Origin: Tillus elongatus
Lineage: Eukaryota; Arthropoda; Insecta; Coleoptera; Cleridae
Direction: 5' to 3'
Assembly: GCA_964006375.1 (NCBI GenBank)
Contig: OZ023262.1
Span: 92,143,654 to 92,207,653 of the forward strand
DNA: 64,000 bases
Shown: one piece after another, positions 10,048 to 20,935 of the stretch
Position numbering within the stretch: the first letter of the stretch is position 1
Layout of the letters: each line of letters begins with the position of its first letter
Notes under the pieces: model-generated
What the model saw: only the letters and a program-made list of their open reading frames with translations
Database searches by the model: none
Told to the model about the DNA's origin: nothing
Position numbers and translations under genes: made by a program

Positions 10048-11169
10048 TTATATAACACCCACTTCCTTCAGTTCTTCAATAATAGACTGAATTTCGTTGT
10101 TGTGTGCGTTATTACCAGCTGCTTGAGAAGCTACTAACAGTCTAAGTCTATCAACCAACTCGTTTATATCATCCCAGTATACATACTCTTTCTGTTTTTT
10201 TGTATGTAGCATGTATGGCATACCACGGCCTAAAGTTACCGAGGAAGATCGCGCTCTAGCACCTTCTTGTTTTTCTAAAATTGGTTTTATTACATGTTGA
10301 TATTTGGTAGAGGTGTTTCGTAGAACGTCTTCTTTAGGATTGTTCTCTTTTCTGTGAAGACTAGTAGTTGCCATTATGTCTGCGTAGTCACGTAAAGCTT
10401 CCCGATTGTTCAAAGCACTCATATAAGGTTTTCTCAAAAATATCAATTCCAACAGATGATTAGTACCGTAATATCTTCTGTCACCAACCAGAATTTGAAA
10501 GGTTTCTCTATTTTTAAAATCTACGTTAGTAACAACAAATTTAATAGGTTTGTTTCCAAGCATCCAAGTGTTGGTAGCTTTATCATAAGTAACACCATAT
10601 GTTTGATCACAGGAATGATTATCTGTAAAATATTTATCAACATAATATCTAACAACTATTGGATAGGAACTTAACATTCGTTCGTACACTGCTTTTGGTG
10701 TATTTGCAGCAGCATCTAATTTTCTATAAGCTTTAGTCGCCCACAATTCAGGTTCTGGTGCCTCCGCCTCCAATTCAAACGTTTCATCATCACTAAGGAA
10801 TGGAATTTCCTCCTTTGCTGCTGTTGGTTTGACATCAACTTCAGTTTTAGTCGGTTTCTGTTCAGTTGTTTGAGTAGTAGCCAATAATGTAGCAGGTTTC
10901 TGTTGCGTTGTTTGAGTAGTAGCTAATGATGTGGTGGTTTTAGTCGGTTGGTGTTGAACAGTAGCCAATGCTGTGTTTTTCGATATATCACTCAAAGGTT
11001 TTAAGATGGGTTTATATAAACGTTGTAATGTTTCATCTGTCTCTGTTTTGCCAAGCTTCAAAGCTAAATATTTCTTTCGAATTATCTTTGATAGATCAGC
11101 TATTTTACGTTGTATATTTGGTGGTGCTACTATTTTACGGTGACGAGCAGCTTTAGATTTTTTCGACAT
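10048..11169 (-). CDS. DUF8207-like Polinton protein (373 aa)
   Basis: An intact 373-residue protein. The N-terminal 60 residues are basic (MSKKSKAARHRK...). A Thr/Gln-rich low-complexity linker with repeats of TTQTTxQKPATLLA follows at about 75-115, then an acidic patch, then a conserved globular part: PIVVRYYVDKYF, YGVTYDKATNTWMLGNKPI, YxGTNHLLELIFLRKP and a C-terminal YVYWDDINELVDRLRLLVAS...NNEIQSIIEEL. I recognise this C-terminal block from many insect Polinton-linked proteins carrying the DUF8207 domain. Its molecular role is not established; a virion or packaging role is only a guess from its place between ATPase and fibre genes. Confidence 0.8.
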   Translation of the reverse strand: MSKKSKAARHRKIVAPPNIQRKIADLSKIIRKKYLALKLGKTETDETLQRLYKPILKPLSDISKNTALATVQHQPTKTTTSLATTQTTQQKPATLLATTQTTEQKPTKTEVDVKPTAAKEEIPFLSDDETFELEAEAPEPELWATKAYRKLDAAANTPKAVYERMLSSYPIVVRYYVDKYFTDNHSCDQTYGVTYDKATNTWMLGNKPIKFVVTNVDFKNRETFQILVGDRRYYGTNHLLELIFLRKPYMSALNNREALRDYADIMATTSLHRKENNPKEDVLRNTSTKYQHVIKPILEKQEGARARSSSVTLGRGMPYMLHTKKQKEYVYWDDINELVDRLRLLVASQAAGNNAHNNEIQSIIEELKEVGVI

Positions 11170-11210
11170 GTTTACTCTATGTCGAACAACTTAATACTAA
11201 CGTTTTCCAG

Positions 11211-11603
11211 TCAAGTGAGATATATAAAGTGATCAAACCCTTTGCGGTATCTTCCTTGTGTTAAATCAGAATCTTCAACGACAACCACCATATCATGTTT
11301 GTTTTGCCAGCATTCACCACAAAGGAGCTTGAACTTTTCAAAACTCATATCGGTAGTTACATGATCATCATACACATGTTTAAGATTAGTTTCATCTTGT
11401 TTAAATAAAACTATAATGTTAGCATTGTCACGCACCAATTGCTTCGGAACTTTGCTATATGTCTGACATAAGTAGAAACTGTCAATATTTTTATGTCTAC
11501 CCATACAAAAATACGATTTTATTTTATCTTGCTTATCACAGGCTACATCATCAAATATAACAATTGAATTACTCTTTGCATCTGCAGGATCTAATATCTC
11601 TTC
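11211..11603 (-). pseudogene. Packaging ATPase, C-terminal half (split by nested element)
   Basis: The C-terminal half of a FtsK/HerA-type (A32-like) genome-packaging ATPase. The Walker B-type motif NSIVIFDDVACD is followed by YFCMGRHKNIDSFYLCQTYSKVPKQ, a conserved stretch of this family that includes the sensor-type Gln. The N-terminal half with Walker A lies 10.6 kb away at 22240-22551. Both halves end at the same 6-bp duplicated target sequence, and the reading frame matches on either side. The break is therefore a clean insertion with no other lesion visible. In family members the enzyme pumps viral DNA into capsids; this copy cannot make it as one chain unless the insert is removed. Confidence 0.93.
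11598..11603. repeat. Target-site duplication CTCTTC (nested element, left)
   Basis: CTCTTC directly precedes AGTAGGTATTGGGGC and recurs at 22240-22245 after the mirrored terminus. On the ATPase coding strand it encodes two glutamates in frame. Confidence 0.92.
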
Positions 11604-11619
11604 AGTAGGTATTGGGGCA

Positions 11620-11910
11620 CTCTGGCCAGACAGTGACGACACATGTGGCTAAGTATGGGATCTGCGTTACCGACATGACAGTTGACAGTTGACAGCTGCC
11701 AGTTACCGACCCAACAGTATATAGATAGGGGGGCCCCGCCCACAAGGACTCCGTCCCTTCCAAGATGGCCGACTTCCAAGATGCCCGACTTCCAAGATTT
11801 GAGCCAGACAGTCACATGTAACATGCAAACCTTCCAAGGTGATTGACCTGTTATTTCTAGGAAACTTTGGCCAGACAGTGACGTCACACGACTTGGGCCA
11901 GACAGTCACA
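11620..11910 (+). repeat. CCAGACAGTxAC iteron-like motifs, left terminus of foldback
   Basis: Four copies of CCAGACAGT(G/C)AC lie at about 11626, 11804, 11871 and 11898, mirrored at 21938-22225 in the right arm. The outer Polinton terminus holds one related copy (GAGCCAGACAGGAAG). Interspersed are CTTCCAAGAT repeats. Repeated short words at transposon ends often bind transposase or integrase; that role is inferred here. Confidence 0.6.
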
Positions 11911-11965
11911 TTCCAAAGTGTCTAACCTATTACTTCAAATTATTATATTTTGAAAAAAACCATTT

Positions 11966-12040
11966 GGAGCAGGTGAGTTTCGAACCCGGGGCATTCAGAT
12001 GGGAGGCAACGATGCTACCCATTGAGTTAAGCAGACGCTT
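11966..12040 (-). repeat. tRNA-like (pol III A/B box) segment, left arm
   Basis: The minus strand has an A-box-like TTAACTCAATGGGTAGCA and, at normal spacing, a B-box-like GGGTTCGAAACTC. The acceptor and anticodon stems do not pair properly, so this is a decayed tRNA or tRNA-derived SINE head rather than a working tRNA. The mirrored copy is at 21805-21877. Confidence 0.5.
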
Positions 12041-12913
12041 GTTAATTTACTGTTTTAGGCTGGTATATATATACGACTTTTAATTACAAACAAACCATAC
12101 ATGTAACATAATTAAAGTTTTTGTTATTATTAGACAATTAAGTGATTTACAAAATAAGAATTAATATGTGTTTATGTTATATAAATATTAACCATAAAGC
12201 AAATGACTCTGGACGTAATAATTAGATTTGTGTTTCGAGCCGCGCTTCTTGTTTTACGTCACTCCAACCTTTAGAGCCGACAAATGAGAGTGAGGTTGAT
12301 AAGCGAGAATAATGGTATTGGTCGAAGACTCTATGATTTAAAGTTACGCCCCCCCATTAAAACAAACCATTCATAAAGTTTTTGTTATTAGACATAAGAC
12401 ATAATAATTAATATGTTTAATATTAGATAGACTATTAGATTTCGCATAGAAATTAGCCGAACGCCACAATTGTTATATGGGTAGGTTCTAAAAATAACAC
12501 ACAGAGGTCGTTGGCAAACAAAAGAAGGAAGCTCAGAAACAAAATAGACAACAGGTTCAAATAGGAAACCAAACATAAATATCGTAGAGACAATAGAGGT
12601 CGCTGGCAAAACAAAGAAGGAAGCTCAGAAACAAAATGGACAACAGGTTCAACTCTTAAAAATAGGAACTTTTTTAGCCTTATGTGTGGGCGCGGCAAGT
12701 AGTTGATTTTATTTTGAAAGAGATACATGTTCGATTCCTGATATATGCTCCTTGATATGGTAGCGTCAAATACAAAGAGGTACTGAATAACTAAACAGTA
12801 AGCTTAGAAACAATGGTTGGTTACAGGTTCAATTCCTTTCTTAAGCTAACCCCTCGTGTTTAGTGTCATGTTACTCGTCCAAGTAAGCATAATTAAAAAA
12901 TGGCGACTAAAAT

Positions 12914-13850
12914 AAGATAAAAAACTTAAAACCCTTATCGCGGAAGATCCGTGAGATGTACGAGAGAACCAACACATGCACGGTGTTAAGGAGGCCAAAT
13001 CAAAGTGGAATATACAATAAAATGGCCACTTCCGGTCTAAACTTTAAATCCTTATATCTTTTGGACGGAAAGTGATAGAAATGAACTGTCTTTAAAAATG
13101 TATGTTTCGTAACAAGCTCTACAAGAAACTGAGATAAAAAACTTTAAACCCTTATCGCGGAAGATCGGTGAGATGTACGAGAGAACCAATACATGCACGG
13201 TGTTAAGGAGGCCAAATTAAATTGGAATATACAATAAAATGGCCACTTCCGGTCTAAACTTTAAATCGTTATATCTTTTCAACGGAAAGTGATAGAAAGG
13301 AACCGACTTCAAAAATGTATGTTTCGTAACAAGGTCTACAAGAAACTGAGATAAAAAACTTCAAATCCTTATCGCGGAAGATCGGTGAGATGTACGATAG
13401 AACCAATACATGCACGGTGTTAAGGAGGCCAAATCAAATTGGAATATACAATAAAATGGTCACTTCCGGTCTAAACTTTAAATCGTTATATCTTTTGAAC
13501 GGAAAGTGATAGAAAGGAACCGACTTCAAAAATGTATGTTTCGTAACAAGGTCTACAAGAAACTGAGATAAAAAACTTCAAACCCTTATCTCGGAAGATC
13601 GGCGACATGTACGATAGAACCAATACATGCACGGTGTTAAGGAGGTCAAAGCAAATTGGAATATACAATAAAATGGCCACTTCCGGTCTAAACTTTAAAT
13701 CGTTATATCTTTTGAACGGAAAGTGATAGAAAGGAGCCGACTTCAAAAATGTATGTTTCGTAACAAGGTCTACAAGAAACTGAGATAAAAAACTTAAAAC
13801 CCTTATCGCGGAAGATCCGTGAGATGTACTATAGAACCAATACATACACG
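12914..13850 (+). repeat. ~217-bp tandem satellite, left arm of foldback
   Basis: Units begin AGATAAAAAACTT near 12916, 13132, 13349, 13565 and 13783, so there are over four copies against about three in the outer TIR. The unit is the same as at 3311-4020. Confidence 0.9.
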
Positions 13851-14269
13851 CTGTTCAGCAAACCAATAAAATCAATAAAAATGTTACTTCAGGTTGACAC
13901 TTCCGGTATAGCCAGTCTTAGAGCTACATACATGTGTGACACCTCAAAATCATCGTCTTGTTGAACAGAAGAAATATAATATTTAAGTAAGTCAGAACAA
14001 GCTGTGTTAACACCTAAAAACAACACACTCTCTCTTAGACTTAATGAAGTTACTTTCAGAGAAAATTTCAACCATACCAGAAAGAACAGTATTCAATAGC
14101 GTGTTTAAATGTTGACTACATCAAGTGATGCGTGCTACAGACAAATTTTAGTACACCCTCTTAGACTTATTGAAGTTGACGGTACAGGCAGCTGTCAAGC
14201 GTACCTAACAAACCAAAGTAAATATGTCTTGAAGAACAGTCTTCAATTACCCTAAACCAACACATCTCT

Positions 14270-15540
14270 ATCATTTCAGAGTAATCTTAGCCATGTGACC
14301 AGTTAAACTAAATGTCTTGAAGTGTAGCTTTTATGTTTATGAGATATAAAATAAGAAAACCAAAGAGTTAATTGTCTATTAAAACAACAAGCAGAAGGGG
14401 TTGACTTGGTACCTACAGCTGCTACATACTTGGTAAAAATGGGTGCCACTAGCATTTCAGAGTAATTTTAATCACACAACACTCTAACTAACTGTCTTGA
14501 GATGTGGCTTTATGTGTTAATGGGTGGAAATAACAAAACTAAAGAGTTGATTGTCTATTACAACTGTCAGCTAAAGAAGCATTTAGGTAGCCGGAATACC
14601 GATATCCTAAATATTTCAAGAGTAATCTTAGTCATACAACACTCTTAACTAACTGTCTTGAGATGTGGCTTTATGTGTCATTGGTTGGAAAATAAGAAAA
14701 CTAAAGAGTTGATTGCCTATTACAACAGTCAGCTGAAGGAACATTTGGGTTATCGGAATACCGATATGCCAAATGTTCCAACCGAAGGAGCCCACTTAGA
14801 GACATCTCCAGGGGCTCGGAATACCGATGCCCTAGAAGTGTCGGAAGCAACATTTCAATTAACACCAACAACCGCTAAATACTTGTTGGACTTTAGTATG
14901 TTTGATATTAAATTCGATTTTGCTACATAACCATTCATTTTTATGAAAAACTCAACAATTTTTATTTCTGCGTAAGCGAATTTAATCAGAAATATAGAAC
15001 CAATCTTCAAGGAACCGAAGTAAAATGATAAGAACATTAAGAACAAACATTCCGATACCGAAGTGATCCTAAACACACCATATGATGCAAATTCTGTAAA
15101 TCTCTTTAACAGAAGAAAAACAGAAGTGAAACACCGTAAGACAAATAGAACCGACGTACATAACAGATGTGTCTGAGGAGAAACGTATTCAGAACCTTAT
15201 TGAGTTTACTAAGTTTTAAGTATACGAATAGAACAGTCTATGTACCAACCAGGACAACACAACTAACCAACCAACTGTTTTTGAGGTGTAACCTTTATGT
15301 ATATAATTTAATTTTCGCTGGTGTAAAATAAATGTAAAAAGTGTTATATAGCAAAACCAAAGATTTAATTGCCTATCACAACAAGCTGACCGAACAGCTG
15401 TACCAACGGAATACCGATACCCTAAATATTTCAACGGAAGGAGCCCACTTAGAGTCACATCTAGGGGGCCGGAATTCCGGCCCCCTAGATGTGCCGGAAG
15501 CAACATCTCAACTAACACCTAGAACTGCAACATACTTGGT
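14270..15540 (+). repeat. Degenerate ~180-bp repeats with CGGAATACCGAT words, left arm
   Basis: Repeated blocks share TTCAGAGTAATxTTA, CTGTCTTGAGATGTGGCTTTA, AAAGAGTTGATTG and CGGAATACCGATA, spaced by about 170-185 bp. Open frames in them (14658-14930, 15341-15739) share TEGAHLE and LTPxTAxYL because the DNA repeats; I do not accept them as genes. The mirrored region is about 18300-19570. Confidence 0.65.
15456..15493. repeat. 38-bp perfect palindrome, left arm
   Basis: CACATCTAGGGGGCCGGAA at 15456-15474 is followed at once by its exact complement at 15475-15493 with no spacer. The same palindrome sits in the right arm at 18352-18389. Such a structure can extrude as a cruciform. Confidence 0.9.
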
Positions 15541-15874
15541 AAAAATGGGTGGAGCTCAGATTGTAAACGACTTGATAGGTGGTACATATGTTTGCAAAGA
15601 TTTCATTCTAAATTTAGCCTGTTGGATATCCAATCATTTCTATGAAAAGTGCAACCAACCAACTAACCAACCACCCAACCAACCAACCAACGTTGAGGGG
15701 CGTAGAGATAGCAAGCTATCTACAAGTGGACCCCTCTGAACCTATGATGTTAATAATGGATTAAGAGATTGAATTGGTACGTGTTTATATTGAAGGCTTG
15801 CATGCTACGTACAAGTGTCTGAATATATGATGGTAATGATGGGTTAAGATATTTAATTGACATGTATTAAAGGC

Positions 15875-16186
15875 TTAGCGGTTTTCACTTGAGTCATCGT
15901 CCAGTAGGAACCAAATGTCTTCGAAAAAAACATTCTTTGCTTTTCTGAAAGGCAAGTGAGCAGCCCCCTTGTCGAACCCCTCCGAGCTAAAGGTAAACCC
16001 CACTCTGTCTTCGGGATCGACATCATGGACTATATGACTCACAATATCTTTAATACGATCTCTGACCCACTTCTCTGGATCGTTGACATCGTCAGGTATA
16101 TCTTGTAGTCTAAAGCATACGCTTCGTCTATCAAGTTTAAACTTCTTATTGGAGGTCACTGTATCTTTAAGTATTTGGAATGCCAT
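15875..16186 (-). pseudogene. Truncated Polinton N-terminal domain ORF, 103 codons (left arm)
   Basis: Reads MAFQILKDTVTSNKKFKLDR, then VCFRLQDIPDDVNDPEKW, VGFTFSSEGFDKGAAHLPFR and FFEDIWFLLDDD before stopping. I recognise this as the N-terminal domain of long insect Polinton proteins that in relatives continues for several hundred residues, so the ORF appears cut short. It points outward from the palindrome centre toward the terminus. The right-arm twin (17659-17970) differs by one residue (Lys7 to Glu). Recognition is from memory of the family; the identity of the parent protein is moderately sure. Confidence 0.55.
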
Positions 16187-16439
16187 TGTTTCGTGCTACA
16201 CAACTGACTGTGTTGGTTAAAGGACCGAAGTTTAGCCTCGTGTTTATTAAAGACTAAAGTTTAGCAGGTACTATTTGTTTTCACCTTCACTGTTGGCTAC
16301 CGACTGAACCTTAGCGGACGCTCCTCGTCTTAATATTCGACAAAACAACACAGACAACACAACTTATTGTTTTCACCTTCACTGTTGGTTAACGACTGAA
16401 CCTTAGTGGACGCTTCACGTCTTAATATTCAACAGACAA

Positions 16440-16640
16440 CAACGACAGCTGTCATACAGCTGTCTGACATGACAGACAGCTGTCATACAGCTGTCATACA
16501 GCTGTCTAACACAGCTGTCTAACACAGCTGTCTAACACAGCTGTCTAACACAGCTGTCTAACACAGCTGTCTAACACAGCTGTCTAACACAGCTGTCTAA
16601 TACAGCTGTCTAACACAGCTGTCTAATAGAGCAGACATAT
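16440..16640 (+). repeat. 13-bp CAGCTG array, left arm
   Basis: About ten units of ACAGCTGTCTAAC, preceded by TCATACAGCTG variants. Each has the palindromic E-box ACAGCTGT. The right-arm array (17221-17405) has nine units of this type, one fewer. Confidence 0.9.
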
Positions 16641-16892
16641 GTCTAACACATGTCTAGCAGATGTGTAACAGTCACTCTTTTGCGGAACATAAACTGAATG
16701 TTTTTAAGTCAAACAAGAAGAAAACAATTTAAAACACATCTACGATGACCATGAGGCAGCCTACATGGACTTTGAACAATTTTTAAAAATAGATGCGGCC
16801 AGGTTAGTTGATTAACCATCCAGGTCAGTCACAGCTGACGCTATAAATAAAAACGATGCTGGAAGCGAGTGACGTCACAAGAAACGGTGGTG

Positions 16893-16971
16893 CATGTGCC
16901 CAGGTTAGACCTCTAAGCTTTCCAGGTTAATACCGTTCCACCACCCCGACTCTTAGCTAACCCGACTGGTC
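16893..16971. other. 79-bp spacer at palindrome centre
   Basis: The only unique stretch between the two arms. It contains CCAGGTTAGACC, CCACCACCCCGAC and TAGCTAACCCGACTGG, words resembling the GGTGGTGG/AGCTAACCCGA block at the inner part of the outer Polinton TIRs (4250-4400, 29270-29370). Confidence 0.8.
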
Positions 16972-17220
16972 CACCACCGTTTCTTGTGACGTCACTCGCT
17001 TCCAGCATCGTTTTTATTTATAGCGTCAGCTGTGACTGACCTGGATGGTTAATCAACTAACCTGGCCGCATCTATTTTTAAAAATTGTTCAAAGTCCATG
17101 TAGGCTGCCTCATGGTCATCGTAGATGTGTTTTAAATTGTTTTCTTCTTGTTTGACTTAAAAACATTCAGTTTATGTTCCGCAAAAGAGTGACACATCTG
17201 CTAGACATGTGTTAGACATA

Positions 17221-17405
17221 TGTCTGCTCTATTAGACAGCTGTGTTAGACAGCTGTATTAGACAGCTGTGTTAGACAGCTGTGTTAGACAGCTGTGTTAG
17301 ACAGCTGTGTTAGACAGCTGTGTTAGACAGCTGTGTTAGACAGCTGTATGGCAGCTGTATGACAGCTGTCTGTCATGTCAGACAGCTGTATGACAGCTGT
17401 CGTTG
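17221..17405 (-). repeat. 13-bp CAGCTG array, right arm
   Basis: Nine GTTAGACAGCTGT units, then TATGxCAGCTG variants; mirror of the left-arm array with one unit fewer. Confidence 0.9.
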
Positions 17406-17658
17406 TTGTATGTTGAATATTAAGACGTGAAGCGTCCACTAAGGTTCAGTCGTTAACCAACAGTGAAGGTGAAAACAATAAGTTGTGTTGTCTGTGTTGT
17501 TTTGTCGAATATTAAGACGAGGAGCGTCCGCTAAGGTTCAGTCGGTAGCCAACAGTGAAGGTGAAAACAAATAGTACCTGCTAAACTTTAGTCTTTAATA
17601 AACACGAGGCTAAACTTCGGTCCTTTAACCAACACAGTCAGTTGTGTAGCACGAAACA

Positions 17659-17970
17659 ATGGCATTCCAAATACTTGAAGATACAGTGACCTCCAATAAG
17701 AAGTTTAAACTTGATAGACGAAGCGTATGCTTTAGACTACAAGATATACCTGACGATGTCAACGATCCAGAGAAGTGGGTCAGAGATCGTATTAAAGATA
17801 TTGTGAGTCATATAGTCCATGATGTCGATCCCGAAGACAGAGTGGGGTTTACCTTTAGCTCGGAGGGGTTCGACAAGGGGGCTGCTCACTTGCCTTTCAG
17901 AAAAGCAAAGAATGTTTTTTTCGAAGACATTTGGTTCCTACTGGACGATGACTCAAGTGAAAACCGCTAA
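17659..17970 (+). pseudogene. Truncated Polinton N-terminal domain ORF, 103 codons (right arm)
   Basis: Twin of 15875-16186, reading outward toward the right terminus, with Glu at residue 7 instead of Lys. It opens MAFQILEDTV and ends LLDDDSSENR. Promoter-proximal sequence (the CAGCTG array and about 240 bp) is duplicated with it. It lacks the downstream part of the parent gene. Confidence 0.55.
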
Positions 17971-18351
17971 GCCTTTAATACATGTCAATTAAATATCTTA
18001 ACCCATCATTACCATCATATATTCAGACACTTGTACGTAGCATGCAAGCCTTCAATATAAACACGTACCAATTCAATCTCTTAATCCATTATTAACATCA
18101 TAGGTTCAGAGGGGTCCACTTGTAGATAGCTTGCTATCTCTACGCCCCTCAACGTTGGTTGGTTGGTTGGGTGGTTGGTTAGTTGGTTGGTTGCACTTTT
18201 CATAGAAATGATTGGATATCCAACAGGCTAAATTTAGAATGAAATCTTTGCAAACATATGTACCACCTATCAAGTCGTTTACAATCTGAGCTCCACCCAT
18301 TTTTACCAAGTATGTTGCAGTTCTAGGTGTTAGTTGAGATGTTGCTTCCGG

Positions 18352-18389
18352 CACATCTAGGGGGCCGGAATTCCGGCCCCCTAGATGTG
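18352..18389. repeat. 38-bp perfect palindrome, right arm
   Basis: Exact counterpart of 15456-15493, centred on GGCCGGAATTCCGGCC. Confidence 0.9.
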
Positions 18390-19989
18390 ACTCTAAGTGG
18401 GCTCCTTCCGTTGAAATATTTAGGGTATCGGTATTCCGTTGGTACAGCTGTTCGGTCAGCTTGTTGTGATAGGCAATTAAATCTTTGGTTTTGCTATATA
18501 ACACTTTTTACATTTATTTTACACCAGCGAAAATTAAATTATATACATAAAGGTTACACCTCAAAAACAGTTGGTTGGTTAGTTGTGTTGTCCTGGTTGG
18601 TACATAGACTGTTCTATTCGTATACTTAAAACTTAGTAAACTCAATAAGGTTCTGAATACGTTTCTCCTCAGACACATCTGTTATGTACGTCGGTTCTAT
18701 TTGTCTTACGGTGTTTCACTTCTGTTTTTCTTCTGTTAAAGAGATTTACAGAATTTGCATCATATGGTGTGTTTAGGATCACTTCGGTATCGGAATGTTT
18801 GTTCTTAATGTTCTTATCATTTTACTTCGGTTCCTTGAAGATTGGTTCTATATTTCTGATTAAATTCGCTTACGCAGAAATAAAAATTGTTGAGTTTTTC
18901 ATAAAAATGAATGGTTATGTAGCAAAATCGAATTTAATATCAAACATACTAAAGTCCAACAAGTATTTAGCGGTTGTTGGTGTTAATTGAAATGTTGCTT
19001 CCGACACTTCTAGGGCATCGGTATTCCGAGCCCCTGGAGATGTCTCTAAGTGGGCTCCTTCGGTTGGAACATTTGGCATATCGGTATTCCGATAACCCAA
19101 ATGTTCCTTCAGCTGACTGTTGTAATAGGCAATCAACTCTTTAGTTTTCTTATTTTCCAACCAATGACACATAAAGCCACATCTCAAGACAGTTAGTTAA
19201 GAGTGTTGTATGACTAAGATTACTCTTGAAATATTTAGGATATCGGTATTCCGGCTACCTAAATGCTTCTTTAGCTGACAGTTGTAATAGACAATCAACT
19301 CTTTAGTTTTGTTATTTCCACCCATTAACACATAAAGCCACATCTCAAGACAGTTAGTTAGAGTGTTGTGTGATTAAAATTACTCTGAAATGCTAGTGGC
19401 ACCCATTTTTACCAAGTATGTAGCAGCTGTAGGTACCAAGTCAACCCCTTCTGCTTGTTGTTTTAATAGACAATTAACTCTTTGGTTTTCTTATTTTATA
19501 TCTCATAAACATAAAAGCTACACTTCAAGACATTTAGTTTAACTGGTCACATGGCTAAGATTACTCTGAAATGATAGAGATGTGTTGGTTTAGGGTAATT
19601 GAAGACTGTTCTTCAAGACATATTTACTTTGGTTTGTTAGGTACGCTTGACAGCTGCCTGTACCGTCAACTTCAATAAGTCTAAGAGGGTGTACTAAAAT
19701 TTGTCTGTAGCACGCATCACTTGATGTAGTCAACATTTAAACACGCTATTGAATACTGTTCTTTCTGGTATGGTTGAAATTTTCTCTGAAAGTAACTTCA
19801 TTAAGTCTAAGAGAGAGTGTGTTGTTTTTAGGTGTTAACACAGCTTGTTCTGACTTACTTAAATATTATATTTCTTCTGTTCAACAAGACGATGATTTTG
19901 AGGTGTCACACATGTATGTAGCTCTAAGACTGGCTATACCGGAAGTGTCAACCTGAAGTAACATTTTTATTGATTTTATTGGTTTGCTG

Positions 19990-20935
19990 AACAGCGTGTA
20001 TGTATTGGTTCTATAGTACATCTCACGGATCTTCCGCGATAAGGGTTTTAAGTTTTTTATCTCAGTTTCTTGTAGACCTTGTTACGAAACATACATTTTT
20101 GAAGTCGGCTCCTTTCTATCACTTTCCGTTCAAAATATATAACGATTTAAAGTTTAGACCGGAAGTGGCCATTTTATTGTATATTCCAATTTGCTTTGAC
20201 CTCCTTAACACCGTGCATGTATTGGTTCTATCGTACATGTCGCCGATCTTCCGAGATAAGGGTTTGAAGTTTTTTATCTCAGTTTCTTGTAGACCTTGTT
20301 ACGAAACATACATTTTTGAAGTCGGTTCCTTTCTATCACTTTCCGTTCAAAAGATATAACGATTTAAAGTTTAGACCGGAAGTGACCATTTTATTGTATA
20401 TTCCAATTTGATTTGGCCTCCTTAACACCGTGCATGTATTGGTTCTATCGTACATCTCACCGATCTTCCGCGATAAGGATTTGAAGTTTTTTATCTCAGT
20501 TTCTTGTAGACCTTGTTACGAAACATACATTTTTGAAGTCGGTTCCTTTCTATCACTTTCCGTTGAAAAGATATAACGATTTAAAGTTTAGACCGGAAGT
20601 GGCCATTTTATTGTATATTCCAATTTAATTTGGCCTCCTTAACACCGTGCATGTATTGGTTCTCTCGTACATCTCACCGATCTTCCGCGATAAGGGTTTA
20701 AAGTTTTTTATCTCAGTTTCTTGTAGAGCTTGTTACGAAACATACATTTTTAAAGACAGTTCATTTCTATCACTTTCCGTCCAAAAGATATAAGGATTTA
20801 AAGTTTAGACCGGAAGTGGCCATTTTATTGTATATTCCACTTTGATTTGGCCTCCTTAACACCGTGCATGTGTTGGTTCTCTCGTACATCTCACGGATCT
20901 TCCGCGATAAGGGTTTTAAGTTTTTTATCTTATTT
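19990..20935 (-). repeat. ~217-bp tandem satellite, right arm of foldback
   Basis: Mirror of 12914-13850, with more than four copies of the same unit in inverted orientation. Plus-strand open frames across it are repeats, not genes. Confidence 0.9.

Noticed and set aside
15341..15739. 132-aa ORF in the left arm with a twin at 18106-18504
   Set aside because: Encoded by degenerate tandem repeats and an ACCAACCA run; identical twin is expected from the palindrome and says nothing about function.
16440..17405. CRISPR-like array
   Set aside because: 13-bp contiguous tandem units without unique spacers in a eukaryotic transposon: a microsatellite-type array.
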